Assembly (NCBI GenBank): GCA_905182555.1
Contig: CAJJBX010000001.1
Coordinates: forward strand, 62,001-126,000
Reading direction: 5' to 3'
Length of the DNA: 64,000 bases
From: an uncultured Ilumatobacter sp.
GTDB taxonomy: Bacteria; Actinomycetota; Acidimicrobiia; Acidimicrobiales; Ilumatobacteraceae
This document shows positions 16,530 through 25,830 of the stretch, piece by piece (within the stretch, counting starts at the first letter, position 1; the number at the start of each line of letters is the position of its first letter). Below the pieces are notes generated by a model, which saw only the letters and a list, made by a program, of their open reading frames with translations, was not told the DNA's origin and searched no databases. The position numbers and the translations under genes were made by a program.

Positions 16530-18241
16530 TCAGGCGTTCTCGAACGCCGGGTGTTCGAACCAACTGAAGAACGTTGTGATGTCGCCTGCCGTTGCCGATG
16601 ACGCGGCACCCGACGCGAACGCGTCGGAGATCGAGATCTTGCCCGTCACGATTTCTGCCCAGGTGTCGCGATCCATGGTGACCATGGCGTCGGCGCCTGA
16701 GCCATCGGTGAGTACCGCGACACCGCGCCTCACCTGGAGGCCGGCGCACGCGTCGGGCAGTTCGACGCCAACGTGCATCGTTTGGCCCGTACATCGCAGC
16801 GGATCGAGCATCACCCGGAGCGTGGAAAGCGCATCGCCCGGGTTGCCGTGGCGGACCGCCTCGCGATCAAACCGGTGAGCATGGAAGCGGTCGGTGCTCA
16901 TTGTCCCGTCGAGATGGCGGGCACGCGTGAGGCACCAGTTCCTGATGTTCGCCGCCGTTGTCCGCTGCGCAATCGTGCGGAGAAGGTCGGCCAGCCGCTG
17001 GCGATCGGCCGCGCCTGACTCGGACTCGTCGGCGATGCGCACCAACCATGTGGCCATGTCGATCGCCCAGCGCAGATCGTCTGCTGCGGTAGCTGTCTCG
17101 ATCTGGGTTCGGACAGCGTCGGCGCCTCCGAACCCGGCGATCATTTTCTCGGCACGATGCCGTGGCGGTACCGGGAAGAGGTTGGCCTCATCACCGTCAA
17201 AGAAGCCACGTAGGCCGGCATGGATCTGACGGACGTGGTGTTCAACGACACCGTAGAACTGTGTTTGCAGGTACGACTCCGTGTACTCGGCAGGCAGTTG
17301 TACGAACTCGGTGAGTTCGCCCGAGACGAGGCCTTTGTTGATCCCGCGCACAGTCTGAGCAGGCATCGCCACGTGCGCCGTCGCCGCGCGCTCGACTTGC
17401 TCGGCGACCTGGGCGCGGCCCGACAGCGGCGGGCCGTGGGCCCCGACGAGATGCTCAGCGCCGAGCGAGGCGACATGGTCGAGCCCACGCAACAGCACGC
17501 GTGGATCGCGGTACTCCTCGCCGCGGATCGCGAACACGTTGAATAGCACTGGCCACACGATGTTGTTCACGCAGACTTCGAGGTCAGGGAACCAGATGTT
17601 GACGGAGTCGTCAGCGTCAGAGGGCGCCGGTGTGAACTCAACGCGTAGCCCAGCGATCGTCGCGTTTGTCGGCTCGACGAAGGTGTTGGTCGGTTCGATG
17701 AACCCTTCGGTGAACGGGCGATGCTCGGCGTTGCGGAATGCCGTGCCGAGGCCGACGTTGACGAGCGCATCTGGCCCACTGTCGGGCAGCGTGATGCCGA
17801 ATTGGTGGATGAGGCCAGATCGTGCGACGGGGTCTTGGTCTGCGGGCGGTTGCCGACGACCCCGGCGTGGCTCCAGATCGGCACACTGTCACCCGCTCCC
17901 GGCACAGCGGCTGTTCCGCCGACGTAGTGGAAGTGCGTATAGATGACCGCGACGACCTCGGCGTCGGTCTGTTCGGCGACAGCGTTCAGCGCGTGCTGCA
18001 TCTCCTCGATGCACTCGCCGGTGTCGATCGCGATGAGCCCCTCTGGGCCCTCGATGAATGTCTGATTCGACAGTCCATTTCCGACCATGCACCAGACGCC
18101 GTCGCGGACCTTCCAGAGCTTCTGTTTGAACCGATCGCCGTGTGCGACGCTCGCCCGATGCGCGAGCCCACCGTTCGGTGCAGCGACCGTTTCGGAGCTG
18201 TCTGTATGAAAGCTCGCGGGGTGCGATGTTCGAGTTGTCAT
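16530..18241 (-). CDS. MBL-fold alkyl/aryl-sulfatase, frameshifted
   Basis: The N-terminal metallo-beta-lactamase domain (MTTRTSHPASF... WKVRDGVWCMVG, LIAIDTGECIEEM) is followed by a dimerisation segment and a C-terminal SCP2-like domain (DSVNIWFPDLEV, EHLVGAHGPPLSGRAQVAEQ, DAMVTMDRDTW). The frame breaks near 17830 at a CCCC run; beyond it the next frame reads on without interruption to 16530. Joined length is about 570 residues, typical of SdsA-like alkylsulfatases that release alcohols from alkyl sulfates. The metal motif reads THFHYVGG, so the HxHxDH aspartate and last histidine are replaced; metal site 2 may be absent. Confidence 0.8.
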
Positions 18242-18314
18242 TGGCAGATCTTGACAGGTCGAAGCAGTGCGGCGTGCCCCGGTGATGCCCGTAGATCTGC
18301 GGTACGGTCCAGCG

Positions 18315-19292
18315 ATGTCAGCAGATCTGCAGAACCCACTCAACTCCGGTTTCGGAATGCGCTCGACGCCGAGCGAGGTCATTGCCGGCGCCGACCTCTC
18401 AGGCAAGCTCGCCGTGGTCACCGGTGGCTACTCCGGCCTCGGTCTCGAAACCACCAAGGGGCTGGCCGAAGCTGGTGCCGACGTGATCGTTCCCGCCCGA
18501 CGCCCCGACCATGCCCGTGAAGTGTTTGCCGGCCTCGGTAAAACCAAGGGAGCGGTGACCGTCGACGAGATGGACCTCGGTGATCTCGCAAGCGCAGGCG
18601 GGTTCGGTGAGCGGATGGCTGCAGCTGGTCGGCCCGTCGACATCTTGATCAACAACGCAGCGATCATGGCGTGCCCCGAGACGCGGATCGGTGACGGCTG
18701 GGAAGCACAGTTCGCCACTAATCACCTCGGTCACTTCGTTATGACGAACAACATGTGGCCGGTGCTCGCCGATGGCGGGGCTCGGGTTGTGGTGCTTTCA
18801 TCGACCGGACACAAGCTGTCCGACATCCGCTACGACGACCCGCAGTTCAACACCGGATACGACAAGTGGCAGGCGTACGGCCAGGCCAAGACTGCCAACG
18901 CCCTGTTCGCTGTGCACCTCGATGTGTTCGGCCAGGCCGATGGTGTCCGGACGTTCGCCGTGCACCCCGGCGGGATCATGACCGAACTGCAGCGCCACCT
19001 TCATCAAGAAGAGATGATCGCCATGGGTTGGATGGATGCGGACGGCAACCTCAATGAGCTCTTCAAGACACCCGAGCAGGGCGCTTCGACGTCGACCTGG
19101 GCCGCGGTGTCGGCGCAGCTCGACGGTCTTGGCGGGGTTTACTGCGACAACTGCGACATCGCCCCGATCGAAGATCTCGACAGCCCGTACGCACGGTTCG
19201 TCGGCGTGAAGCCGTATGCGGTCGACGACGCCAACGCGGCGCGTCTCTGGGACCTCTCAGTCGAACTGACCGGCGTCAACGCCTTCGGCTGA
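18315..19292 (+). CDS. Short-chain dehydrogenase/reductase
   Basis: A 325-residue SDR resembling the retinol dehydrogenase/oxidoreductase subgroup. It has the cofactor loop VTGGYSGLGLETT near residue 36, INNAAIM, the catalytic Ser in VVLSSTGHK and the YGQAK catalytic Tyr/Lys pair. Substrate unknown. ATG 18315 (MSADLQNPLNSG) is chosen as the first ATG with a family-like start. The last 36 bases overlap the convergent 2-oxoglutarate oxygenase gene. Confidence 0.85.
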   Translation: MSADLQNPLNSGFGMRSTPSEVIAGADLSGKLAVVTGGYSGLGLETTKGLAEAGADVIVPARRPDHAREVFAGLGKTKGAVTVDEMDLGDLASAGGFGERMAAAGRPVDILINNAAIMACPETRIGDGWEAQFATNHLGHFVMTNNMWPVLADGGARVVVLSSTGHKLSDIRYDDPQFNTGYDKWQAYGQAKTANALFAVHLDVFGQADGVRTFAVHPGGIMTELQRHLHQEEMIAMGWMDADGNLNELFKTPEQGASTSTWAAVSAQLDGLGGVYCDNCDIAPIEDLDSPYARFVGVKPYAVDDANAARLWDLSVELTGVNAFG

Positions 19293-19940
19293 AGGGCCTG
19301 ACCCTGCTGACGAATGTCGATAGGGCCGGGCTCGAAACCACAGGTTGCACGCCCATTTCTGACCTGCGACAACCGGCGACCCGCCATGTAGCGACTTTGG
19401 GTGGCGCGTGAAGTCAGCCAGCGTGTCGCTGGCGAGATTGTGGAAGATCACCATGCGGCCGGGCTTGGCTTCGACTTCAAGGTCAAGCTTCGGGAAAATC
19501 GTGCTGCCACCGTCTTCGACGGCATTGAGATACATCAGGGCGGTCACGATCCGCTGACCACCCTGCTCGGTGCGTTGGCGACCCTTCTCCGTGTTCATGT
19601 CGTAGGCGTCGAAGTGCGGCTTGTACTGCTCGGTCGCGCCGTAATGTACGACCTGCAGCGACTCGGCATACCCGATCGGAATGGCAACGAGGTCGCTGAC
19701 CCGATCGACAAGGCTGTGCACGATGGCGGTCTCGTCGTGCTTGACCCACGCAACACGACCTGTCCGACCGTCGCTCGTCGTTGCATCGGCAACAGTACTG
19801 ACCAAAGCAGTATCGAGCCGACCGGCTACGAGCCGGATGATGTGATGACGCTCGGTCTCGGTGACGAAGTCGTCGATGACCTGGACGAGCGGATCACATG
19901 CGGCCTCAGCACCCAAGTCGTACGAGTCACGCAGCTGCAT
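19257..19940 (-). CDS. 2OG-Fe(II) oxygenase, prolyl 4-hydroxylase-like
   Basis: A 227-residue protein with the P4H-type catalytic core: HFD in YKPHFDAYDMN (iron HxD), GGQRIVTALMYLN, GGSTIFPKLDLEVEAKPGRMV, the distal His in SLHGGSPV and the 2-oxoglutarate Lys in GQKWACNLWFR. It would hydroxylate a protein or small-molecule proline-like substrate in the cytoplasm; no signal peptide is seen. Its 3' end overlaps the SDR gene by 36 bases on the opposite strand. Confidence 0.85.
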   Translation of the reverse strand: MQLRDSYDLGAEAACDPLVQVIDDFVTETERHHIIRLVAGRLDTALVSTVADATTSDGRTGRVAWVKHDETAIVHSLVDRVSDLVAIPIGYAESLQVVHYGATEQYKPHFDAYDMNTEKGRQRTEQGGQRIVTALMYLNAVEDGGSTIFPKLDLEVEAKPGRMVIFHNLASDTLADFTRHPKSLHGGSPVVAGQKWACNLWFRARPYRHSSAGSGPSAEGVDAGQFD

Positions 19941-20003
19941 CAGGTCACTCTTTCATCTTGGCTCTGAGCCACGCATCATGACGTAGCTGAACGCTGGCAC
20001 CGT

Positions 20004-20826
20004 TCAGAGGGTGGAAACGCCGCCATCGACAGGGATCACGGTGCCAGTCGTGTAGGCGCCGGCGCGGCTCGACAGGAAAATCACTGCACCGGCGATGTCT
20101 TGGGCCGTACCGATCCGCTTGCGCGGGTTCGAGCTGTGGACGAACTCGGAGCGCTCTTCGTCTTCGAGCATGTACGCCATCATCTTTGACGGGAACGGGC
20201 CCGGAGCGATCGAGTTCAGCAGGATGTGCTCACCCACGAGATGTGCCGCCATGTGGCGCGTCATCATGTGGATCGCGGCCTTCGACGCAGAGTACGAGTA
20301 GTTGTCACCGTGCGGTACGCGGATGCCGTCGATGGAGCCGATCATGACAACGCGTGCAGGGTCTTCGGCCGTTCCGCTGGCCTTCAGCTGGGGGAGGAGC
20401 GCCTGGGTCAGCATGAACGGTGCCATTGAGGTTCGTGTCCATAACCTTAGCGAAGCCTGCGTCGGGATAGTCTGCGAGCGGCGCTCCCCAGTTAGCGCCG
20501 GCGTTATTCACGAGGATGTCGATCTGGTCTTCTTGCGCGGTGACGGCGGCGACGAAGGCGTCGATGCCCTCGGGCGTCGACATGTCGCCGGGGATCGAGA
20601 TGCACTCGCCGTGCTCGCTCAGTTCGGCTGCTGCGGCGTCGCACGCAGCGGCCTTGCGAGCAGTGATGTACACCTTCACACCGTTGGCCACGAGGCCCGC
20701 GGCGATCATGTACCCGATACCGCGGGAGCCGCCCGTGACGATCGCAACCTTGCCGGACAGCCCGAAGAGGCTCGTCAGGTCGAGTGCGGGGTGGTCGGCG
20801 TTGCGGTAGTTCGAAGCTTCGGTCAT
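20004..20826 (-). CDS. Classical SDR oxidoreductase, frameshifted mid-gene
   Basis: The N-terminal part has SGKVAIVTGGSRGIGYMIAA and ILVNNAGANWG. The frame breaks near 20425, where CTCAATGG contains one A too many, and the next frame continues MAPFMLTQALLPQ, MIGSIDGIR, the catalytic YSASKAA and the usual C-terminal TGTVIPVDGG to 20004. Joined length is about 273 residues, normal for a FabG-like SDR. Function beyond an NAD(P)-dependent alcohol/ketone oxidoreductase cannot be told. Confidence 0.85.
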
Positions 20827-20955
20827 GCCCCTGGTTGTAGCCGGTCGGTGAGACTCGGGACCAACTGCACGACCATCTCGACCGTGTGCCGTGTGCCGTG
20901 TGCCATGTGCATTTTTGACCCGAGGAGATTGGGACATTGGTGTCATGCTGGAAAA

Positions 20956-22086
20956 ATGGAGAACGACACCGTTTCTGTCCTTGAAATCGAACGCAAAGCC
21001 ATTGCCAACTCACGGCTCATCGGGACGCCAGCGCAGGTGCTTGGCGAGGGGCAGGTCCGGGTGTCGGTCGATCGCTTTGCGTTGACGGCGAACAACATCA
21101 CGTACGCAGTGTTCGGCGACATGCTTGCCTACTGGGAGTTCTTCCCGACCGAGGCGCCGTTCGGCCGCGTGCCCGCAATGGCATGGGCCACGATCACCGA
21201 ATCAGCCAACTCCGACATCGCCGTCGGGTCGCGATACTACGGCTGGTTCCCAATGGCGACCGAGACCGTCATCACGGCAACGGCGACTCGTGACGGCTTT
21301 CGCGACGACGGCCCGCATCGCCAGCCGCATGCTCCGATCTACCGTGCCTACGTCGACACGAAGAACGACCCGATGTACGACGACGCGCCGGATGGCGAAG
21401 ACCGCCACACGCTGTTGCGCGGGCTTTTCCTGACTGGTTTCCTCGCGGAAGAGTTCTTTGCCGACTCCGGGGGTGGCGTCGCCTCAGGCGAAGCCCCGTA
21501 CTTTGGTGCCTCGCAGGTGACGGTGCTGTCGGCGTCGTCGAAAACAGCGATTGGTTTCGCACAGCGCTCCAAAGAACGCGGCATCGTCAAGGTCATCGGC
21601 CTCACATCGGCTGGCAACGTCGAGTTCGTGAAGGGCCTCGGTTTCTACGACGCCGTGCTCTCCTACGACGAGACGGATCAACTCGATGCGAGTGTCCCGT
21701 CAGTGTCGATCGACATGGCGGGCAACCCGACTGTGCTCGGCGCCGTGCACAGCCAGTTGGGCGATCAACTTGCGTACTCGATGACCGTTGGTCGCAGCCA
21801 TCACGACGCTCCGAATCCGATTGCCGAAGACGCAGCAACGCTCGCTGGACCGACGCCGAAGATGTTTTTCGCTCCGACCGAAGTTGGCCGCCGCCAAAAA
21901 GAGTGGGGTCGTGAGGATTACGCCCAACGATGCGCTGACGCGATGACGAAATTCGCCGAGGGCAGCCGATCGTGGCTGACCATTGACCACCGCATGGGCG
22001 TCGACGCAATGGCCCAGGCGTGGGCTGACGTCCACGACGGCAACGTTGCGCCGAACGTTGGCGTCGTCGTCGTGCCAAACGGCTGA
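20956..22086 (+). CDS. DUF2855-family protein
   Basis: A 376-residue protein matching the DUF2855 pattern, a diverged MDR/quinone-reductase-like family. Landmarks are VSVDRFALTANNITYAVFGD near the N-terminus, GRVPAMAWATI, and a degenerate Rossmann region (VTVLSASSKTAIGFAQ). The C-terminal segment contains AWADVHDGNVAPNVGVVVV. The biochemical role of the family is unknown. ATG 20956 is preceded by GGAAAA and starts at the conserved region; an in-frame extension upstream is antisense to the SDR gene and is not believed. Confidence 0.82.
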   Translation: MENDTVSVLEIERKAIANSRLIGTPAQVLGEGQVRVSVDRFALTANNITYAVFGDMLAYWEFFPTEAPFGRVPAMAWATITESANSDIAVGSRYYGWFPMATETVITATATRDGFRDDGPHRQPHAPIYRAYVDTKNDPMYDDAPDGEDRHTLLRGLFLTGFLAEEFFADSGGGVASGEAPYFGASQVTVLSASSKTAIGFAQRSKERGIVKVIGLTSAGNVEFVKGLGFYDAVLSYDETDQLDASVPSVSIDMAGNPTVLGAVHSQLGDQLAYSMTVGRSHHDAPNPIAEDAATLAGPTPKMFFAPTEVGRRQKEWGREDYAQRCADAMTKFAEGSRSWLTIDHRMGVDAMAQAWADVHDGNVAPNVGVVVVPNG

Positions 22087-22121
22087 GCGGCACAGGGCAC
22101 GTCATTCCGTACGCTTGGGGC

Positions 22122-23357
22122 GTGTTCGAACAACTTCCTACCCTCAGCGACCGCCGAATTGCCGTCCGGCTGACCGCTGACGCGCTGCGCCACGTCCGCG
22201 CAGGCCACCCGTGGGTGTTCGACGATTCGATCGTTTCGGCAAGCCACGAAGGCGAAACCGGGGACCTGGCTATCGTCTTCAACAACGACCGCAAGTTTGT
22301 TGGCATCGGCCTATTCGACCCGGCCGGGCCAATTGCTCTGCGTATGGTTCATCGGGGCAAGACCGCGACCATCGACCAGGCGTTCTGGGAGTCGAAGATC
22401 AACGCAGCACGGGCCATCCGGCAGCCGCTGCTCGACGCAGAGTTTGGCGGGCAGCCGGGCTACCGCGTCGTCAACGGCGAGAACGACGGTCTCCCCGGGC
22501 TGATCGTCGACGCCTACGACACGACCCTGGTCGTCAAGTTGTACTCGAGCGTCTGGTTCCCGCACCTCCGTACGGTCATTGACGCACTCGAGACCACAAT
22601 GCGGCCGTCGTCGATCGTGCTCAGACTCGGTCGCAACGTTGCTGGCGGCGAAACCTACGGATTCGACGACGGCGACGTCATCGCCGGTGAGATCATTGAT
22701 GGCCCGGTGCTCTTCACGGAAGGCGGCCTCAGGTTCGAAGCCGACGTGCGTAAAGGCCAGAAGACGGGCCATTTCCTCGATCAGCGCCACAATCGGATGC
22801 GCCTCGGCCGTCTGGTTGCCGGCCGCGATGTGCTCGACGTGTTTGCATCGACAGGCGGCTTCAGCGTCCATGCAGCGGCGGGCCGAGCTCGGTCGGTCCA
22901 CAGCGTCGATATCTCTGCTCCAACGTTGGCAGCGGCCGAACGGAACATGGCCCTGAATGCCGATCGAGCAGAAGTGCAGGGCTGCGAACACACGACCGAA
23001 GTTGGCGACGCGTTTGAAGTCATGATCGCTCTCGCCCGAGCGGGAAAGACATACGACGTCGTCGTGATCGACCCGCCGTCATTCGCACAGAAGCAGTCGA
23101 GCATCGACGTCGCCGTCCGCGCCTACACCCGGCTGACGCACATCGGGCTCCGGCTTGTGCGCCCCGGCGGCGTCTTTGTCCAGGCATCGTGTTCCAGCCG
23201 TGTCACCTCTGACCTCTTCTTCGCCACGCTGCTCGACGCTGCCGATGCGGCCGGTCGCGAGCTCCGCCAGATGGTGCGGACAGGCCACGACATCGATCAT
23301 CCAGTCACGTACCCCGAGGGCGCCTACCTAAAGGCTGGGTTTTTCAACGCCCTGTAG
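22122..23357 (+). CDS. RlmI-like class I SAM-dependent rRNA methyltransferase
   Basis: A 411-residue protein with an N-terminal PUA-like domain (VRAGHPWVFDDSI), a connecting EEHEH-type region (GYRVVNGENDGLPGLIVDAY) and a Rossmann methyltransferase domain. Motifs are KGQKTGHFLDQRHNR, DVFASTGGFSVHAA, and the catalytic DPPSFA (motif IV) with QASCSSRV carrying a conserved Cys. Family members methylate cytosine C5 in 23S rRNA (E. coli C1962). The start is GTG at 22122. Confidence 0.85.
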   Translation: MFEQLPTLSDRRIAVRLTADALRHVRAGHPWVFDDSIVSASHEGETGDLAIVFNNDRKFVGIGLFDPAGPIALRMVHRGKTATIDQAFWESKINAARAIRQPLLDAEFGGQPGYRVVNGENDGLPGLIVDAYDTTLVVKLYSSVWFPHLRTVIDALETTMRPSSIVLRLGRNVAGGETYGFDDGDVIAGEIIDGPVLFTEGGLRFEADVRKGQKTGHFLDQRHNRMRLGRLVAGRDVLDVFASTGGFSVHAAAGRARSVHSVDISAPTLAAAERNMALNADRAEVQGCEHTTEVGDAFEVMIALARAGKTYDVVVIDPPSFAQKQSSIDVAVRAYTRLTHIGLRLVRPGGVFVQASCSSRVTSDLFFATLLDAADAAGRELRQMVRTGHDIDHPVTYPEGAYLKAGFFNAL

Positions 23358-23404
23358 TGCCTTGGTCGTTGGTCGTTGGAGCGAGCGGCTCCTAACCTGC
23401 TGTG

Positions 23405-24289
23405 ATGGCATCGGTCCAAGCAAACGGCATCACCATCGAATACGAATTGACGGGCGAGGGCGAACCACTGTTGCTCGTGATGGGGCTCGGCGGCCAACTG
23501 ACTGATTGGCCAGAAGGCTTTCCCGAGCAGCTCGCAGCGCAGGGTTATCAAGTCATCACGTTCGACAACCGCGATATCGGCTTGTCGACCGAGTTCGACT
23601 GGGACCCGCCCAGCCAGGTCAAGGCCGTGATGGGAATGCTCGCCAAGCGGCCGCTGAAGGCCGGCTATCTACTCAGCGACATGGCCAACGATGCTGCAGG
23701 TCTCCTTGATGCACTTGGCATCGCATCAGCGCACGTCGTCGGTATGTCGATGGGCGGCATGATCGCTCAAACGCTGACCATCGAGCACCCCCAACGAGTC
23801 CGCTCGCTGACCTCGATCATGTCGAACCCTGGCGATCGCAGGTCGGGCCGGATAGCACCGAAAATCATGCCAAAACTCGCTCGGATGAAACCACCGACCA
23901 GAGAGACTGCCGCCGACCGATCAACCGAGATGTTCAAGCTGTTCAGCGGCCCGCACTACGACGCCGCCGTCCACGTTGCCCGCAGCCAAATCAGCATCGA
24001 GCGATCGTTCCGCCCGAAGGGCACAGCGCGCCAGACGGCGGCCATAATGGCCAGCCCTGACCGGACAGCTGGTCTCCGCCAAGTGGCAGTCCCGACACTG
24101 ATTGTCCACGGGCTGATGGACAAGCTGGTGCTCCCGAGTGGAGGCATTGCAACGGCTCGTGCGGTGCCGAACTCTCGGCTCCTGATGTTTCCCGATATGG
24201 GCCACGATCTTCCGGCGCCGCGACACGCTGAGGTCATCGCTGCGATCAAGCGCAACACCGATTCCGTCGGCGTGTCGCGAACGGTCTGA
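23405..24289 (+). CDS. Alpha/beta hydrolase
   Basis: About 294 residues of alpha/beta hydrolase fold. It has LLVMGLGGQLTDW, the FDNRDIGLST strand-loop, the nucleophile elbow GMSMGG with Ser near residue 116, the acid in VHGLMDKLV and the catalytic His in MGHDLPAPRH. The sequence resembles hydrolases near tetracenomycin esterase and RdmC types. The specific ester is unknown. ATG 23405 or GTG 23402 can serve. It is convergent with the DUF2207-like gene one base away. Confidence 0.83.
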   Translation: MASVQANGITIEYELTGEGEPLLLVMGLGGQLTDWPEGFPEQLAAQGYQVITFDNRDIGLSTEFDWDPPSQVKAVMGMLAKRPLKAGYLLSDMANDAAGLLDALGIASAHVVGMSMGGMIAQTLTIEHPQRVRSLTSIMSNPGDRRSGRIAPKIMPKLARMKPPTRETAADRSTEMFKLFSGPHYDAAVHVARSQISIERSFRPKGTARQTAAIMASPDRTAGLRQVAVPTLIVHGLMDKLVLPSGGIATARAVPNSRLLMFPDMGHDLPAPRHAEVIAAIKRNTDSVGVSRTV

Positions 24290-24290
24290 T

Positions 24291-25766
24291 TTAGTCGCCG
24301 AGGATATGGCCGACCGGCGTCGCCCGTCGGACGTAACCCAATACTGGAGACGCGCGCACGGTGGCGTTCGCTCCCTGCGGGATGGCGTTTCGTTCGTCGG
24401 CACGCCACGCGTACACGGTGCCCTGCGTGCCGTCGTCGACAGCAACGAACAACGAGTAGCGGTCGCGTTCGATCCGCTTGCGAATGAATCGGGGGAGCGG
24501 TGCCACCTCGGCAGGACGACGCGCTCGAAGCACGACCCCGGTCCGTTCGATCGTGCTGAACACGTCGGCGGCTCCGGAGATGGCCACAATCACGCCGACC
24601 ACGATTGGAAAGATGGAAAGCACCGTGAGGCCGGTCGCCAAATCAGCGACGAGCCAATCTTGCTCGGGGAACCTCTCATAGAGCGAGTCGAGAGAATCGC
24701 CGCGAGCCGTGTTGCTGAAGAACCGGCGGAGGCTGAGCCCGACGAAGGATGCGATGACGCCGCCGACGAGCGCGACTACAGGGTGGAGTCCGTATCCGAG
24801 GCGAAGTGGATACTTGACGCGCACGAGACGGGCCTCGCCTCCAACACTGCTCCAAGCGCGGTGATGGTCTTCGCGAGCGAGCGGAAACTCGACGGCTGCA
24901 CCTTCGGCGACGCAGGTGGCAGACGCGTAGGCCAAGCGGCGGTCGCCGACTTCGAGTGAGCTTGCAGCCATCTGTCCGAAGTCGCCCTCAACGAGTCGCT
25001 GCCGAACGGAGAGCCATTGTTGCGTAGCTGCAAGGCCGGCTTCGGTGTGTGTCAGCGGACGGCCGACGGCATGGCGAACGACCCGGTAGCCGAGGGCGAC
25101 AATTCCGATCAGGATCGCAACTGCCCACAGGCGACGTTCAGCCGAGTCGACCACGGCGACCTCGGTGTCGCCGCCAACGGAAGCCCACCAGACCAATGCG
25201 CTGAGAAGGACGATGCCGCCAGGGATCGCCAGCAGTTGCATGGGCCAGCGTCGAGTGATGAGACCGGCGCTCTGCGCATCGTCGGCGACTAAGAATCGGA
25301 AACGACGCCACCAGGAACCCCTGATGTCAACTGCCAGGAACCGTGCGGGGATTGCCCGATCGGTGGTGAATCGTGCCATCACATGTTGGAGCACCAAGCG
25401 TTCGTGGGGGAGTAACGCATCGCCCTCGTACGCCGTTGCAGCGGGACGCACGCGTCCGAGATCGTCATCATCAAGTGGTGGGAGCAGACGGAGCCACCCA
25501 CGTGCGGCAAGGTCGATCACCGTGGCTCGCAAGCCCGATGCGGTCAGCGTGGCGTCATTCGTCAACATGTTGACAACGGCAGGGGATTCGCGGCGCAGCG
25601 CGCCAGATGTTCCTGCTCGTTGTGGGCGCTTGGGGGCGACATGTTGCTCGCCGTACCAAAGTGCTCCAGCGCCGATCGCAAGTAGCAGTGCGCTGATGAC
25701 GAGCCCCGATGTGTTGGGTGCGGCAGCGAACGCGTCCCAGCCCAGGCCCATCATGCCGATCAACAT
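24291..25766 (-). CDS. DUF2207-like membrane protein
   Basis: About 491 residues. One hydrophobic segment follows the N-terminus (GLVISALLLAIGAGALWYG). A soluble module with SPAVVNMLTNDATLTASGLRAT and DLAARGWLRLLPP is characteristic of the C-terminal part of DUF2207 proteins. Further transmembrane pairs lie in the middle and before the end. The usual extracellular N-terminal DUF2207 domain is absent. Function unknown; such proteins are considered envelope-associated. ATG 25766 (MLIGMMGLGW) is chosen; an upstream extension has no membrane or family features. Confidence 0.7.
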   Translation of the reverse strand: MLIGMMGLGWDAFAAAPNTSGLVISALLLAIGAGALWYGEQHVAPKRPQRAGTSGALRRESPAVVNMLTNDATLTASGLRATVIDLAARGWLRLLPPLDDDDLGRVRPAATAYEGDALLPHERLVLQHVMARFTTDRAIPARFLAVDIRGSWWRRFRFLVADDAQSAGLITRRWPMQLLAIPGGIVLLSALVWWASVGGDTEVAVVDSAERRLWAVAILIGIVALGYRVVRHAVGRPLTHTEAGLAATQQWLSVRQRLVEGDFGQMAASSLEVGDRRLAYASATCVAEGAAVEFPLAREDHHRAWSSVGGEARLVRVKYPLRLGYGLHPVVALVGGVIASFVGLSLRRFFSNTARGDSLDSLYERFPEQDWLVADLATGLTVLSIFPIVVGVIVAISGAADVFSTIERTGVVLRARRPAEVAPLPRFIRKRIERDRYSLFVAVDDGTQGTVYAWRADERNAIPQGANATVRASPVLGYVRRATPVGHILGD

Positions 25767-25830
25767 GGCGACATTGTGGCACCCGCTGGGGCAATGTCTG
25801 GTCTCAGACCCGACGACTCGGCACAATTCA

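Noticed and set aside
20302..20955. N-terminal extension of the DUF2855 frame
   Set aside because: It runs antisense through the SDR gene; the family begins at ATG 20956.
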